Below, piece by piece: positions 1-12,264 of a stretch of 64,000 nt of DNA (its first letter is position 1; every line of letters starts with the position of its first letter). The translations under genes were made by a program, and so were the position numbers. This stretch comes from Auanema rhodensis (lineage: Eukaryota; Nematoda; Chromadorea; Rhabditida; Rhabditidae). The stretch is from the NCBI GenBank assembly GCA_964057225.1, contig OZ059895.1, positions 16,893,688 through 16,957,687 on the forward strand. Reading direction: 5' to 3'. A model generated the notes under the pieces. It searched no databases, was not told the DNA's origin, and was given only the letters and a program-made list of their open reading frames with translations.

Positions 1-1941
1 AAATGAACTGGAGGAACTGAGAGAGAGAGAGAGAGAGAGAGAACGATAGAAAGAGAAAGAGTTATGAGGTAAAGAGGGAGAGAGTGAGGGAGAGAGAGAC
101 AAAGAGAGAATAAGAGTAAAGCAATGTTTTTCTTTCAAACATATTCCGTTCAAAGAATTTCAACTGTTCCTTTATACTTTTTTCCCTTTAAATTTTTACA
201 GACAATCAAGTCTGCCAACTAGTAAGCAGAGCCAAGCTGCGGGTTCTTTTGATGACAACTATCCGGTTCAATTGGCTTACCTAATTGAAGTAGACAAGCT
301 ATTATAGGAAGTAAAGGCAGTCAACTACAAGACAACTTCTGCCTTCACGGTCTCTTTCTCACCTTTGGTCTCTCTTTCTCTCTCTCTCTTTATATATTCC
401 TTTCTCACTCTCTATCTCTCTTTAAGTCCATAAATCTCAAAAATACTAAGTAATTTCTTTGCCTTCTCACCTTCTACCGTAATCATATATGAAGTATTTA
501 GATGTTTTTGATCTATAACTATGCGAACCATTCACGAATATCCTTTCAAATAACTTTTCTTGGCGTATTTCCAAATAAATTTCTTTAATTTGAATTGTGA
601 AAATTATTTTCATATTAACCAGCAAAATAGAAAATTAGCGACAACTAAACTAAAAATGGTTATAAAGCTTGAAGAAAGAAATATGTGTATGAATATACAT
701 TACAAGACATGAATCAGGATAGTGAGAGAGAGAGAGAGGGAGGGAGGGAGGGAGAGAAAGAGGGAGATAAGGTAAGAAGAACACAGAGTTTGTTAACAGG
801 GATGACACATAAGAGGGAAAATATGAAAATGTTAGTACAATAATAAGAAAAAAAATCAGAAATACGTTATAGTTCAAGTATAAATATATGAATAAAAATA
901 TAAAAATATTAATAAAGAACCAAAAAATGTGGAAAAATTTCCTCATTCTTATCAAAGAAATATCAGATTACATATAGATATGAAAAGTTTATAATTAAAA
1001 AAAAAATAATAATATTAATAAATATATAAAATAAAGAAAAATATAATAAATATAATTAAGAGAGTAAGTCAAAAAAAAATAAAGAGAGAAAATAAAAATA
1101 ATAAAAATGAAATGAGTAGAGCACAAGAATAAGGCGGGAAAAAATAATTTTAAATAATATAAATATAATTTATATAATATTTGTGATAATATGTATAATA
1201 TGCATTATAAATAATGTTAAATAATATAAGGAAATGAAAACGATAACTGAATTAGTTTTCGGAATAATGATGATAATCATTTTAATTTTGAAAATTTAAT
1301 AGAAAATTCATCAAAGTATTTCCTATTTTAACAATTTTTGCCGAGACAATTAACTTCATATAAACAGGTAGATAGTTCATATTTTAACCATATCATATAA
1401 TAATTATTAGTATAGAATAATGATTTGTAAGGAGAATGTAGAGGTTACTTTTCCTGTCAGCTTAACTATATGTATAGTTAAGTTGAAGAGTGTAATCATA
1501 TCAATGTATAAGAACTAGTATTGACTGTTAATAACATGAATGATAATCACATGAAGTAGACATAAAGCTGTGAAGATGAGACTGCTCTCTCAGCTGGAGT
1601 CGATGAGCATGATAGAGATGATGCTTGATGATGGTGACAAGGGGGGGGGGAAGCATTCTCAGCACTATGTATTCACAGACACCGACACACAAATTGAATT
1701 TTCATCTAATTAAACGAATTCAAGAATAATTAGATGGTAAATTTAATGAGAAATGGGTTAAAAAAGTCTAAAAATCTGGATGAATCTGTGACAAAAATGA
1801 AAAATAATAGGATTATGAGCATTGAAATAAATGGTAAGGAATGAGTGATGATAGACGACGAGATGCAAAAACGGCATATAACATGCTTATAGGTTTTGAG
1901 ACTTCATTCCAACAGTTGGAGTTATGAAACTGTGTGCATGT

Positions 1942-1980
1942 ACGGTCCGAGCAGCAAACTGATGATGCTGCTCGGACCGT
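1942..1980. repeat. Perfect 15-bp inverted repeat (hairpin)
   Basis: Bases 1942-1956 (ACGGTCCGAGCAGCA) are exactly complementary to 1966-1980, with a 9-nt loop between. The stem is about two thirds G+C inside AT-rich DNA, so it stands out. The pairing does not extend usefully beyond 15 bp, which is short for a microRNA precursor. No T run follows, so a bacterial-type terminator reading does not apply. Confidence 0.85.
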
Positions 1981-2506
1981 GAAGCAGAAGAGCATGCTCA
2001 TCACTAATCGTCAACGATGAGATCTTGCTCATAGATGAAGCTGAGAGAGCAGCATTTGCCTCGAAACCAGTCACGTCGGTCTCCTTCGCATCCAGGGTGG
2101 TTGCAGACGTAATGAATACTAGCTAATTAAGAGATTAATCTCATTGTCAACTAGTAGCCATGCAGACTCTTTTCTTAGTTTCCTCATCATCTCTTTAGTT
2201 ATAATGCTATTTCCTGTTATTTCTGTCTTTCTTGCGCTTCTCTATTCTTCTATTCTTCTGTCTCTTTTACTCTCTTCTTTTCAATCCAAACTCTTCTTTC
2301 TCTTCATCTTATAAACGATCATCTACCTACTCTCTCCTCCCCCCTTTTCTCTTTCAATTTACTCATTGGTTTATATCTTCAGGATCTGAAAAAAAAACTA
2401 TTTTCTACTTTCAAGGTACATGGGTCAGTATTTTCATAACAGGGCTCAAAAACAGCGCTTCTTTCTGTATGCTTTTTCTATTTCTCTGTAAACTCAGTTT
2501 ATTAAA

Positions 2507-2565
<59 letters not shown>

Positions 2566-4361
2566 AATTCATACTTCTCTCTCTCTCTGTATATATATCT
2601 GTCTGGCCATCTCTCTCATTCTCTTTTCATTTTTCTCTGTTTAGCACAATTCTGATGGTTCATGTCCTTACATTGTTCTAATATAGATTAATACAACCAG
2701 GCATTAGAAGGAAGTATAAAATTTCTCTATTACTCCAACGACAAGCCAGATGTCTCAGCTGACTCATCTTCTTGTTAATTGTCTTTACTAAAGCCTTTGA
2801 AAGACTTTTTCAAACTTGTCAGAAGATGTGTTGCTACATTCTACTTGCCGTTAAAGTTCAGATGTTCATTATAGATTGTGTGATTGCTGTTCAGACATCT
2901 ACATGCATGTGCATATGTCTCTTCGTGCCCCAGATGATTTTCATTCCATCACAAATTGTTCCGGGATTGTTACCGTCGTCTGATGATCAGCAGTGACGTT
3001 GTTGATGTCACATCATCACCCTATTGCTTTCTAAGCTGTCACTGTTCAACTGAAGCATATTTGAAATCAAAAAATGTCGGAAACTTCATAAGCAAAGTAG
3101 TTTTACGTAGCCAAAAGCGTTTAAAAAGCAAAGAAAACGAAGATAGTATGATGATGAGACTTGGTAGTTTTCTTGAAGCTGAGCCTCTCTTTTTCTTTTT
3201 TAATTAAAAGCAAACACGTCTATAAATGAGACTAATTGGGACAAGTAATGAGAAGTCCAATTCGCCTAAGCAAAAACCTTAGCCTTTGACATAAAGCCCA
3301 TGAAGTGCGTTGGACATTTGATCAAATGATGCAACATTATTCAAAGTAGTATATAAGCATATACCTAATAAGTTTTAAAGTTTTCAAGTTTTAAAGTTTG
3401 TATAAAACTTTTTAATATATTATAAACAAATAAAGAAGTAAATTATAAAAACATAGTAGATGAGATCTCCTCATCTGTGATATATAGTTGAATGCTCAGT
3501 CGACATCAGCAATAAGGTTGTAGGACAAAGAACTATTCTTAATTTAATTAAAATTATAATTAAAAATGTAATTTTAGGAACACAATTTCCAAATGTTTTG
3601 TTGCAAAATTTAAGAAAAAAAAACATTTCTATGCGCATTTTTAACAATTTTTTAAAAGAAAGCGGGAGACAACTAAGGTGTTATATGGAAAAAGTTAGAG
3701 AAAGAGAAATAATATTTTATAAAAAAAAAAAACTTTTTTTTTATTAAATGCAACCGATAATCTAATTTATTAAAATTATAATCTGAAGATGTTACACGTT
3801 ACTCATTATTATTTTGACGTACGTGTAAAATATTACGTGAAATTACTATATATGCAAATTTTGATCATTAGAGAATTTACATGAAAAAAAAAAGAAAAAG
3901 AAAAATTATTTTTCGAAATATTGAACTTTGTCTATCTTTGTCAATTGTGTCAAAAATGGAATTGACGACAAAAAAAAGTAAATCTAATGTATTAATAAGA
4001 CAAAATGATGGCGATGAAGATTATTCAGAAATTCATGAAGCAATGAAATGACCAAAAAAATAAACTATTTTAAGAAATAAAAGTAATATATGAAAAGAGA
4101 GAAAGAGGGAGGGAATAAGAAAGAGAGAGAGAGAGAGGAGGAAAAGAGGGAAAAAAAGATTGAAAGAGAATAAAAAGAAAAAAGGTGAGGAGATGTATAA
4201 GACACTTCTAAATGACAAGTCAGTATGTCGGTGTTATTGTTTGTACTAAAAACGATAGTGAAATAGATAAAATTTTAAAAATGAGTTGAGCTGAATGAAG
4301 AAATGACATGGATAGATGAAAGAGAATAAGGAAAAGTTGAGATCCAAAGGAGTTGGTAAGC

Positions 4362-4418
<57 letters not shown>

Positions 4419-6869
4419 CATGGAGGTTCTATAATCAAACAGAAGCATAAATTTTGGCATTAATGACGTTATGGTGTCACTTACTTACACCTGGCTAACG
4501 ACCTTAGTTGGAGAGAGGGAATGAGAGAAGCAAGGCCATAAGATGAAGTCAGGGATTTCAATCGAATTAATTATATGATTCTCATATTTTGAAATTGATG
4601 TTATAGTTAATGATACATGTTATAGCTATAAGTGTAACAACAGGAGACGAAGAAGAAGAATACTGTCAAGTCATGGAGCTAAAGCATAGTAAGCTCTTCA
4701 ACAATCTTGTAGCATATGCGGTAAGCTATACCTTATGACGAACTTAAAAGTATATTCCGAGCATCTAAATCATAAAGAATATAATGGTATGATATGACTT
4801 TTCAATAATACGAGCCTGAGGCTATCTGACGATGATCTTGTGTCAAAATTATTCAAAGTCGCTCTAACTGTATAAGCATAAGTTCGAATACTAAATAGCA
4901 GCTTAGGTTTTATGTTTAATGTGGTTATATAGCACTAGAGGTATGGTTCCAAGCTTTTCATGCTTCATACTAAGTTAATTCTTCTTAGTAATATACCTTT
5001 CCTTTCATCAGTCTACGTTTATGACTTCGTTCTATGTTGCACCTGCATGTCTCATATGCTTATCCACATGCATTCATATTCTCTCGCAATCTCTCAGTTA
5101 CTCTCTCATCCTGTTACCCTCTGAATGTAACCTGCTATTTTCATTTCTTTTCTTGATCTGTTTTACTTGCTCTCTCTCTCTTCATCTTCATATAATCTTA
5201 CTCCATTTCTCGATCTCAACTTATTTGTCGCATTCGAATCCGGAAATCAAGAATACGGTAATTAAAGGTGGCTCCCGTCAAGAGGGCCTTCTATGCCGTC
5301 TGATTCTGTCTGTTTCAGTCTGTCTTTCCTTCTTTGCTTCTTGCAATCAAACTCTCAGACTCTCTCATCTCACATCCGTCATTATTCAGTTGAAAAGTAG
5401 GTGAGGAAAATGGCTAATAAAGCTTTCAACCAAATAACAAACGAATTAAAGTTTTCGTTTAAGGCTAAACCAAAAATTTAAAGCTTATATGTATGAATTT
5501 ATAAATCAGAGAATTTTGCGTGTATGTTTTATTGAAAAAGCAATTGCACAGCTAACCTTATAGAATTGAGAAAAAAATATTTTATTTTTAAATTGAGAAA
5601 CGTTTGCTTGATGAGAAAAAGAAGGAGAAGAAGAAGAAGAAGCATCACGAGAAGGAGCTTGAAGCTTGAAGCTTGAAGTGAAAAAGCTTATACAAAGGAT
5701 ACAATTGCTGAACGGTAGTTAGTATGAGTATATCAGATGTCCTCTCCAATTATCAGTTTTAATTCACGTATCTATGTGATGAAGCAACTGTTAGTGCTGC
5801 TAAAGATAAAATTTTTGATTATGGTGATGCAATATAGGTTGTAACTTTATGCTGTAGAATCATATAATTAGCAGCTTAATATATTATTAGTTTACTTTTA
5901 TTAATATTTTAAATTATGCTAATTAGAAGTATGTTTATATAGATGTAGGCTTTGTATATATTTATGTATATTCAGATTCACATTTGCCTCTGATGGAAGG
6001 AAGGACAGCACAGATGACACAAATAGCTTAAAAATTTAAATGTAATGCTTTTGATTTGAAAGACAAAGTTAAAAATCTTATCGTGCAAGGAAAAAGCATT
6101 GCAGAGATAGAGGGCACAAAAGAGAGAGAGAGAGAAAGAGAGAGAGAGAAAAAATCTCGTTCAATACTAACTGATGAACTAGCTTGATCCTGATTACATC
6201 ATCATCTCATCTACGCTCATCATGAAAATTTAAAATTTATTCATTCAACTTTCGGTTATAAATGAGGCCGACAGCCGGCCAACGAAACGACGTGCAGCCG
6301 TGAAGCATGTCGCCGACGACAAGCACGAAGTTGGAAAGCTGAAGCTGATGAACAGCATCAGTACTTGACTGGCCTGCACAGATTGAAGATGAAGCAAGAA
6401 TTTTCGAATTGAATTAACTGTGTCGCTTGACAAGTTATTTATCAGCTTTGCCGATTAGGCACTCTGTTCAGAGCAAAATCAAATTTTTGACCGGCATCCG
6501 GCTTCTTCATTAGTTAGTGTGGGCAAAAGTTTTGATCTGATTAGAAGTTTCGTCATTCTGGAAAATAGGTTCTTTTTTTTATTTTTTTGAAAACTGAGGG
6601 ACACCTCAAAAATATTTCTTATCATTTTTCAGAAAGAAAGAGGGGTGGGGTGATAGAGAGAGAGAGAGAGAGAGAGAGAGGGGAGTATAAAACTTTTGAT
6701 CAAGTGATATGATATATGCTGAAATTTCAAAAAAAAAATAATAATTAGCATAGCATTATATGACTAATTTAGTTTATTAGATAAAAAGAAAAATGAATAA
6801 ATGAGAACAGAAACAGAAAGAGACGGAGATACATAAAGAAGGAAAAGAGAGGGAGAGAGAGAAAGAGAG

Positions 6870-6910
<41 letters not shown>

Positions 6911-7311
6911 TAAAGGTAATAACAGAGCAATTTAATCATAGCCTTTTTGTTTATGATAGCCTTCAATTGTTCGTATAAAGCTAATAACTTAATTAATAAT
7001 CACCAAGGAAATAAACGTATAGCTACCGTTTCCTCAAGATTTATGGAATGAATTGCCCTAATTTCTTAATTGCCTTTCCATATCTCACTCAAATCATATT
7101 AGCAATTGCTTGACAGCTCATGTGCTAGGCTATTTGTTTCACGTGATCATTTCACGTAAAAATGCATTTCGATCAGTAAGACTCAGTTGTACGGTTGGTT
7201 TTGAATGCGACAGAGCACAGCTTTCAGACGAAGTCAACCCAACCGAAATGTTTTTGGACGGCCTATATGTCCAGAATGCATACTTGTAGCCTACCATTGC
7301 CATCATCAAAG

Positions 7312-7313
<2 letters not shown>

Positions 7314-7401
<88 letters not shown>
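7314..7401. repeat. (CT)n microsatellite
   Basis: Nearly uninterrupted CT dinucleotides for about 85 bp. The Ser-Leu open frame on the plus strand and the Arg-Glu frame on the minus strand are only translations of this tract. Confidence 0.95.
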
Positions 7402-8185
7402 TTAGCCATTTTCAATAATTTCTCTTTAGATCTTAATTCCAATTGAACAGGAAGTTCGGAAGACTTCATGAAGCTAGTATTGTATTGTATTAAACCACTA
7501 ATTTTCACACCTGCCCAATTCGATGAATCATAGCCTGTCTGACTCTCTTTGACATACATACAATCTTGGCATATGTCACGGCTTCTTTGCAGCTGGAGGT
7601 ATCGCTATGATTGTCCAGACTCCAAGTGGCCTACCTTTAAACGCTTCCTGAACTTGGCTAATTACCGAGCCATTGTGGTACCCTTATTACCAATAATTGC
7701 CTAATTTGCTCTCTAATTGTATGCATTTGCTGTCTGAATACTCTCCAGTCATCGGATAATATTTCTTAAGCATTTCCTCGTCTTCAGGTAGTTCGTTTTT
7801 CATTTATAATTTTACGAAATGAAATGTGAAAGGGGGGGGGGGAGATGGAAGGGATATAACTGCGGAAAGGAACCAACAAAAAACTGCTCAAAAATGCTTT
7901 TTTGACGAAAATGCTCAGGGTGAATTCCATGAATATTCTAGCGAAAAACAACTTATTCATGTTAAGCAGATAACGAAGAAGATTTTTTTTTAAATTGTCG
8001 AGAAGCGCCAATTAATAATATTGAGAGAATAAATTTATTTTTATATCTTCAACATGATGTTATAGATTTGAATTATGCTATATATGGATACATAGATTAT
8101 AATTAAAACGATAACATGATCTACTTAATTATTGGCTTTGAACTATTCTGAAGAAGTGATGATGAAACACAGAGAGAAACTAAGC

Positions 8186-8234
<49 letters not shown>

Positions 8235-9266
8235 AGAGAAAGAGACAGAGACGGTAAGTTGATGATAGGATTGAGAATGAAAATGAAAAAATAAATGAAT
8301 AAAGGGACAATATCTTGGATGATTTTAAATAAAACGAATATTTTGAGATAAAAATGAAGTGATAAATCAAAAGAGAAAGAAGAAAATGAAAATACAGTTA
8401 ATTCTGAAATAAAATAAAGTGAAAACCTGAATAAATTTAGAAAATGAAGATGAAGCTGGATGTTATACTATCAGCATATCAATTCGATAAAGTTATTTAA
8501 GGTATTTAGAAAAGAATATTCAATCAGAATCATCAACCACACAACCACGACAACAATGAAGAAGAAGACGAAGAAGAAAAAAAAAGAAAAATAGCTAGAG
8601 AAATGGTTGAGATTTGTCGAGAAAAATGAGAAACAAATGCCGTTCAGCAGATACATTATCATAGCTGTTTTGAAGGCAGTCAGTGCCTATCGTCAGTATT
8701 AACTGTAATTATGGAAAAGAGACGAAAATATCTAATCAAGCATTGTTTTGCACCTCTCACGACTATGGATAATCAGTAGTAACTGCGATAATTAATAATT
8801 GGCTTTCATATTTTCTCTCGCAAATGAAATTATCGTTTTCGTTCTATTGTGATAATCTGTAGTTTTAGCAGAAAAATGACAAGCACCACAATCAATTTAT
8901 TTGACAAAAAAAAAAAGAAAAAAAACCGAATGTTTGGCTGAATATAGCTACTACTACGATGGTGATCACGACCACCTCGACCACCACCACGACCACCATG
9001 ATGATATCGATATGAGAGTTCAAAAATTAGAGTTTCTTCATAAGTGATCAGTTTATATAAATATAAATATAGATAATATTGTAATAATTGTTTTTTCTGA
9101 ATATTTTCAAATATTTTTAAGATAAGAGAGATATGCTTTATTCTGATTTTTTTTTTAAGTTATTTGCCATTGAAACAAGGTTTTTTCAACTTTTTTTCAG
9201 TTAATTGTTGCTGCAACTTGTTGCTATTGTTGCTGGTTTATATTTGAATATCTTTGAAAACATAAA

Positions 9267-9270
9267 GAGA

Positions 9271-9322
<52 letters not shown>

Positions 9323-9338
9323 AGAGAGAGAGAGAGAG
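9267..9338. repeat. (GA)n microsatellite
   Basis: GA dinucleotides with a few AAG interruptions. It is one of the last purine tracts before the palindrome. None of comparable length is seen from about 9.7 kb to 28.8 kb. Confidence 0.9.
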
Positions 9339-9620
9339 CTGTTATATCTCATTTCCGGTGATCTTTGGTAAATACATATGTGTTTTAGGAAATTTTGAAT
9401 GTGAATGTTCCAGACACGTCCTATAGTACTAGATTAACCAATCACCAAGCTGTATCACTTAACAGTCACTTGTTAGATGGATATTCATTAATGTTTGAGC
9501 AAGTATTATGTAAAACAAGAAAACAAGCTCATATTCATATGGAGATTAAGTTGGATTAAAGTTGGTAATAATGCTGTTCAATCCATATCAACTTTGTTTT
9601 TTCTTTCTTTCTCTCATTCT

Positions 9621-9669
<49 letters not shown>

Positions 9670-9997
9670 ACTCTTTCTCCCTCTTTCCCTCGTAACATAT
9701 GTATTCAACCTTTTCATCCAATTACGATAAGATGTAAACCTTGAAGTATATGAAAAGAAAAGAAAAAACTGAACGATTTATTTGAAAATTCATGAATTAC
9801 CAACGACAGCTACCTTACTCCGTTCAAGAAAATTTAGTTTGATTACCTTTATGTATGAATAGACTTCATTTCCATTTGAATCAAATGAGTCTAATGACGA
9901 ATCTCTTAGAGAAATGTTTCTTCTCTTATTATTTTCTTAAAGCTTAAACATCATAAAAGACACATTATCATCATCAGTGCAACCGCACTGCGTGCTT

Positions 9998-10039
9998 ATT
10001 AATTTTGAAATGGCGGGTGATTTACATTTCAAAATTAAT
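9998..10039. repeat. Subterminal hairpin of left arm
   Basis: Bases 9998-10012 (ATTAATTTTGAAATG) are perfectly complementary to 10025-10039, with a 12-nt loop. It lies 20 bp inside the outer edge of the arm and is mirrored at 15617-15658. Subterminal hairpins are common near transposon ends, so it slightly favours a mobile-element origin. Confidence 0.8.
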
Positions 10040-10122
10040 TTTAATTAGAATATACGTGGGTGATCTTAAACATGTAGGTTAAAGATTAAATTGTAGTAAT
10101 CATATTAGATAGTTCAATTCCA

Positions 10123-11410
10123 ATGTATGACACTTATCCCTGCCGTTTGTCAACTGATCAAACTGATCAATTTTTGCCTTCATTCAAGGATACAGAAGTC
10201 TCATTAAACAATGTTGAAACATTGAGTTATACTTCGATTCTGAGATCAAACTCAGAAGGATCACGAACTGCACGTACATATGTTTCCTGTCCTGAATGCT
10301 ACCGTATGCTATCTTGTCGGAATGTCATGTACCGTCATCTACGCATAGTTCATCGATGGCCGGAGACTTCTGTCCAACATTTGATCAGATGGTTTCGTAA
10401 AACCTCTGAATGTTCATTGCAGCTTTATGCATTCAAATCTGAAAATTATAATAGAACCAATGAAATAGTCACCAAATCAAGGAAGAACTTCAGTACAGTT
10501 GATGAACCCTTATCCAGAAGATTATCATCAGCGGAAACGTACAATTCTCATTTGAAACTGGTACATTTTGATTATTTTATGAATTTAATGATTCAGTTGA
10601 CAGTATTTTAGAAATTCGTTCCTTGCCCTGTACCCGGATGTACATCTATACTTGGATTTCATGAAGCATTAGCTAATCATTGCGAATTGCTTCATCAAGA
10701 AGTTGGAGCAGCTGGTCAGCCTCAAGACTATTCTATCAAAAAAGTTTTTCATACTTCATTCAATGATTTTGAGGTATTTCATATGCTGCATGCTCATATA
10801 CACATCTTCATTTTAGAATTGGCTCGTCGCTCTACAACGTGAGACTGGCAGTTGCTTCATAAAGCGGACAACCAGACACAATCAAGATATCATGTATAGA
10901 TGCCATCGAACTGGTCATCCACCAACAAAACGGACAAACAGTATAGTACATCGACGAGGCCACCCAACACGCAAAGTCCAGCTACACTGCAGCGCCTTCA
11001 TACGTTTGCGTCAACTGCACAACGGCTTATATCAGACGAGTTACTGTTCTGGACACATTGTGCACGACTTGGATATATCCAAGACATGGCTAAACAAAGC
11101 TGACAAGGAATATTTACGAAATCTGCTGTTACAACATCGAAATTACGAAACGGTGATTGAGACAATTCGTTCGGAACGTGGATCAGATGAGCGCATATAC
11201 TGGACGACACGTAACGATTTACAAAACTTAAGTTTGTCATTAAAGTTTGAAGAGCATGCTTCTCCTCAAATATCATCATATGAATCTATATTAAGTAGTA
11301 AAACAATAGTAAACAAATGCTTATATAATATATATTTAGATCATAGTTATGCTAAAATAGATTCAAATGCTATTATATATCCAAATGGAACTACTTTATC
11401 AATGTTATAA
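10123..11410 (+). CDS. C2H2 zinc-finger protein, left copy (3 exons)
   Basis: Exons 10123-10560, 10612-10773 and 10817-11410 join in phase 0 through introns of 51 and 43 bp (GT...TTTTAG and GT...TTTTAG) to give 397 residues. A C2H2 finger occupies residues 56-77 (C-x2-C-x12-H-x4-H) and a second residues 151-174 (C-x4-C-x12-H-x4-H). Residues about 201-330 carry a W, a YRCHRTGH motif, HCSAFIRL and YCSGHIVH followed by WLNKADKEYL. That pattern resembles the FAR1/FLYWCH-like DNA-binding region found in front of Mutator-type transposases. No DDE transposase domain follows before the stop. It may therefore be a domesticated or cut-down transposon protein, or a host regulator; the function is not known. 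The first in-frame ATG was chosen, and an upstream exon cannot be excluded. Its predicted protein is identical to the right-arm copy. Confidence 0.75.
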
Positions 11411-12050
11411 TCAAATATATTATATACATGTTAGCAAGTATAAATGTATTTTTTCTTTTCTTTTTTCGTTGTTTCCTTATTTGTTTTTTTGAAGAAATTA
11501 TATTCTAACGAGTTGTTGTACCATTTCATGAATGTTTTCATGGTAAATATTAATTTTTTTTGCATCTGAAGATCATATATTTATTTTTTTTTTCTAAAAA
11601 AATTATTAAAAATAAATAATAAATGGTTTTAAATTACTACTACTACGATTATTTTATTCTATCTATACCTCTTTTTTTTTGTTTAATATGTTTTTCAGCT
11701 CAACTTAACTAAAAAAAATAGAATACAAATGAAAAAAAAATTGAAAGAAAGACAGTAATCATCCTTTACATTGTAATTAAAATATTTTTAAGTTGACATC
11801 TTTTTCTCTTTTTTTTCTTTAAAAAAACTTGTTGAACAGCTCTAATTTAGAGATTGTAGATGATAATTAGCTGGCTTTAACAAAATTTAAAATTTCAGAA
11901 TATATAATATATGATTTGTTTTTTTTTCAGCTGAAAATGTAAATGAACTCTTTATATATTATGATTTTTTTCCTTTTTTTTGAAACAAAATGATTTTCAA
12001 GGTTTAAATCAGGCGGTAAAATAAGCTGAAGCGGTAGTACTGAACGGATA

Positions 12051-12092
<42 letters not shown>
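12051..12092. repeat. (ATG)14 trinucleotide repeat, left arm
   Basis: Fourteen uninterrupted ATG units. The mirrored tract at 13564-13605 has the same number of units. A simple repeat normally diverges in length quickly, so equal length points to very recent copying, gene conversion or an assembly effect. The poly-Met open frame across it is not taken as a gene. Confidence 0.95.
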
Positions 12093-12094
<2 letters not shown>

Positions 12095-12101
12095 AGTAGT
12101 A

Positions 12102-12108
12102 TATAAAA
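12102..12108 (+). promoter_or_regulatory. TATA-like box facing the spacer (left arm)
   Basis: TATAAAA followed by GG lies about 10 bp after the ATG repeat and 160 bp before the inner arm edge. It is mirrored on the minus strand at 13548-13554. It could drive transcription inward from either arm, but this rests on the motif alone. Confidence 0.35.
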
Positions 12109-12264
12109 GGTTGACGCTGGGACAGCTCGGGGACCGTTCAGCGAATTTCATAGTCTGGATAGCGATTATTTCTTCGAGTACAATTTTCCTTCTGTTATTG
12201 CCTTCTTGGACAAGCGCTTCCCAACCATTCGATTTTTTTTTATTTTTAGACACAAATTTGAAGA

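Larger units (their letters stand above)
1..9977. other. Gene-poor, purine-tract-rich region
   Basis: No exon here could be supported by both splice signals and a recognisable protein. The stretch holds (GA)n or (CT)n tracts near 19-42, 2508-2563, 4363-4413, 6655-6681, 6840-6911, 7314-7401, 8190-8232, 9267-9338 and 9625-9670, AT-rich DNA, G runs near 1642-1650 and 7832-7842, and a perfect short hairpin at 1942-1980. Open frames of 60-130 codons occur but are mostly Ser/Leu or Arg/Glu translations of the repeats. A gene with very small exons could be missed. Confidence 0.6.
9978..12264. repeat. Left arm of 2287-bp inverted repeat
   Basis: This arm is the mirror image of 13392-15678: every landmark compared satisfies x + y = 25656. 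Landmarks include two gene models, a 14-unit ATG repeat, homopolymer runs and both ends. The outer end begins TGCAACCGCACTGCGTG and the inner end stops after ...CACAAATTTGAAGA. Immediately outside, G9977 is mismatched, then TCA occurs on both sides (9974-9976 and 15679-15681), a possible but weak 3-bp target duplication. Identity was checked by eye over large parts of the arm, not base by base. The arm holds the zinc-finger gene, an AT-rich 3' region, the ATG repeat and an inward-facing TATA-like sequence. Confidence 0.93.

Noticed and set aside
2232-2567. Long Ser/Leu-rich open frame, and many like it across the window
   Set aside because: These are translations of (CT)n tracts; the opposite-strand Arg/Glu frames are translations of (GA)n. 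No splice-supported extension or family match.
5233-5300. TTCGAATCC resembling a tRNA B box
   Set aside because: No acceptor stem or A box could be matched around it.
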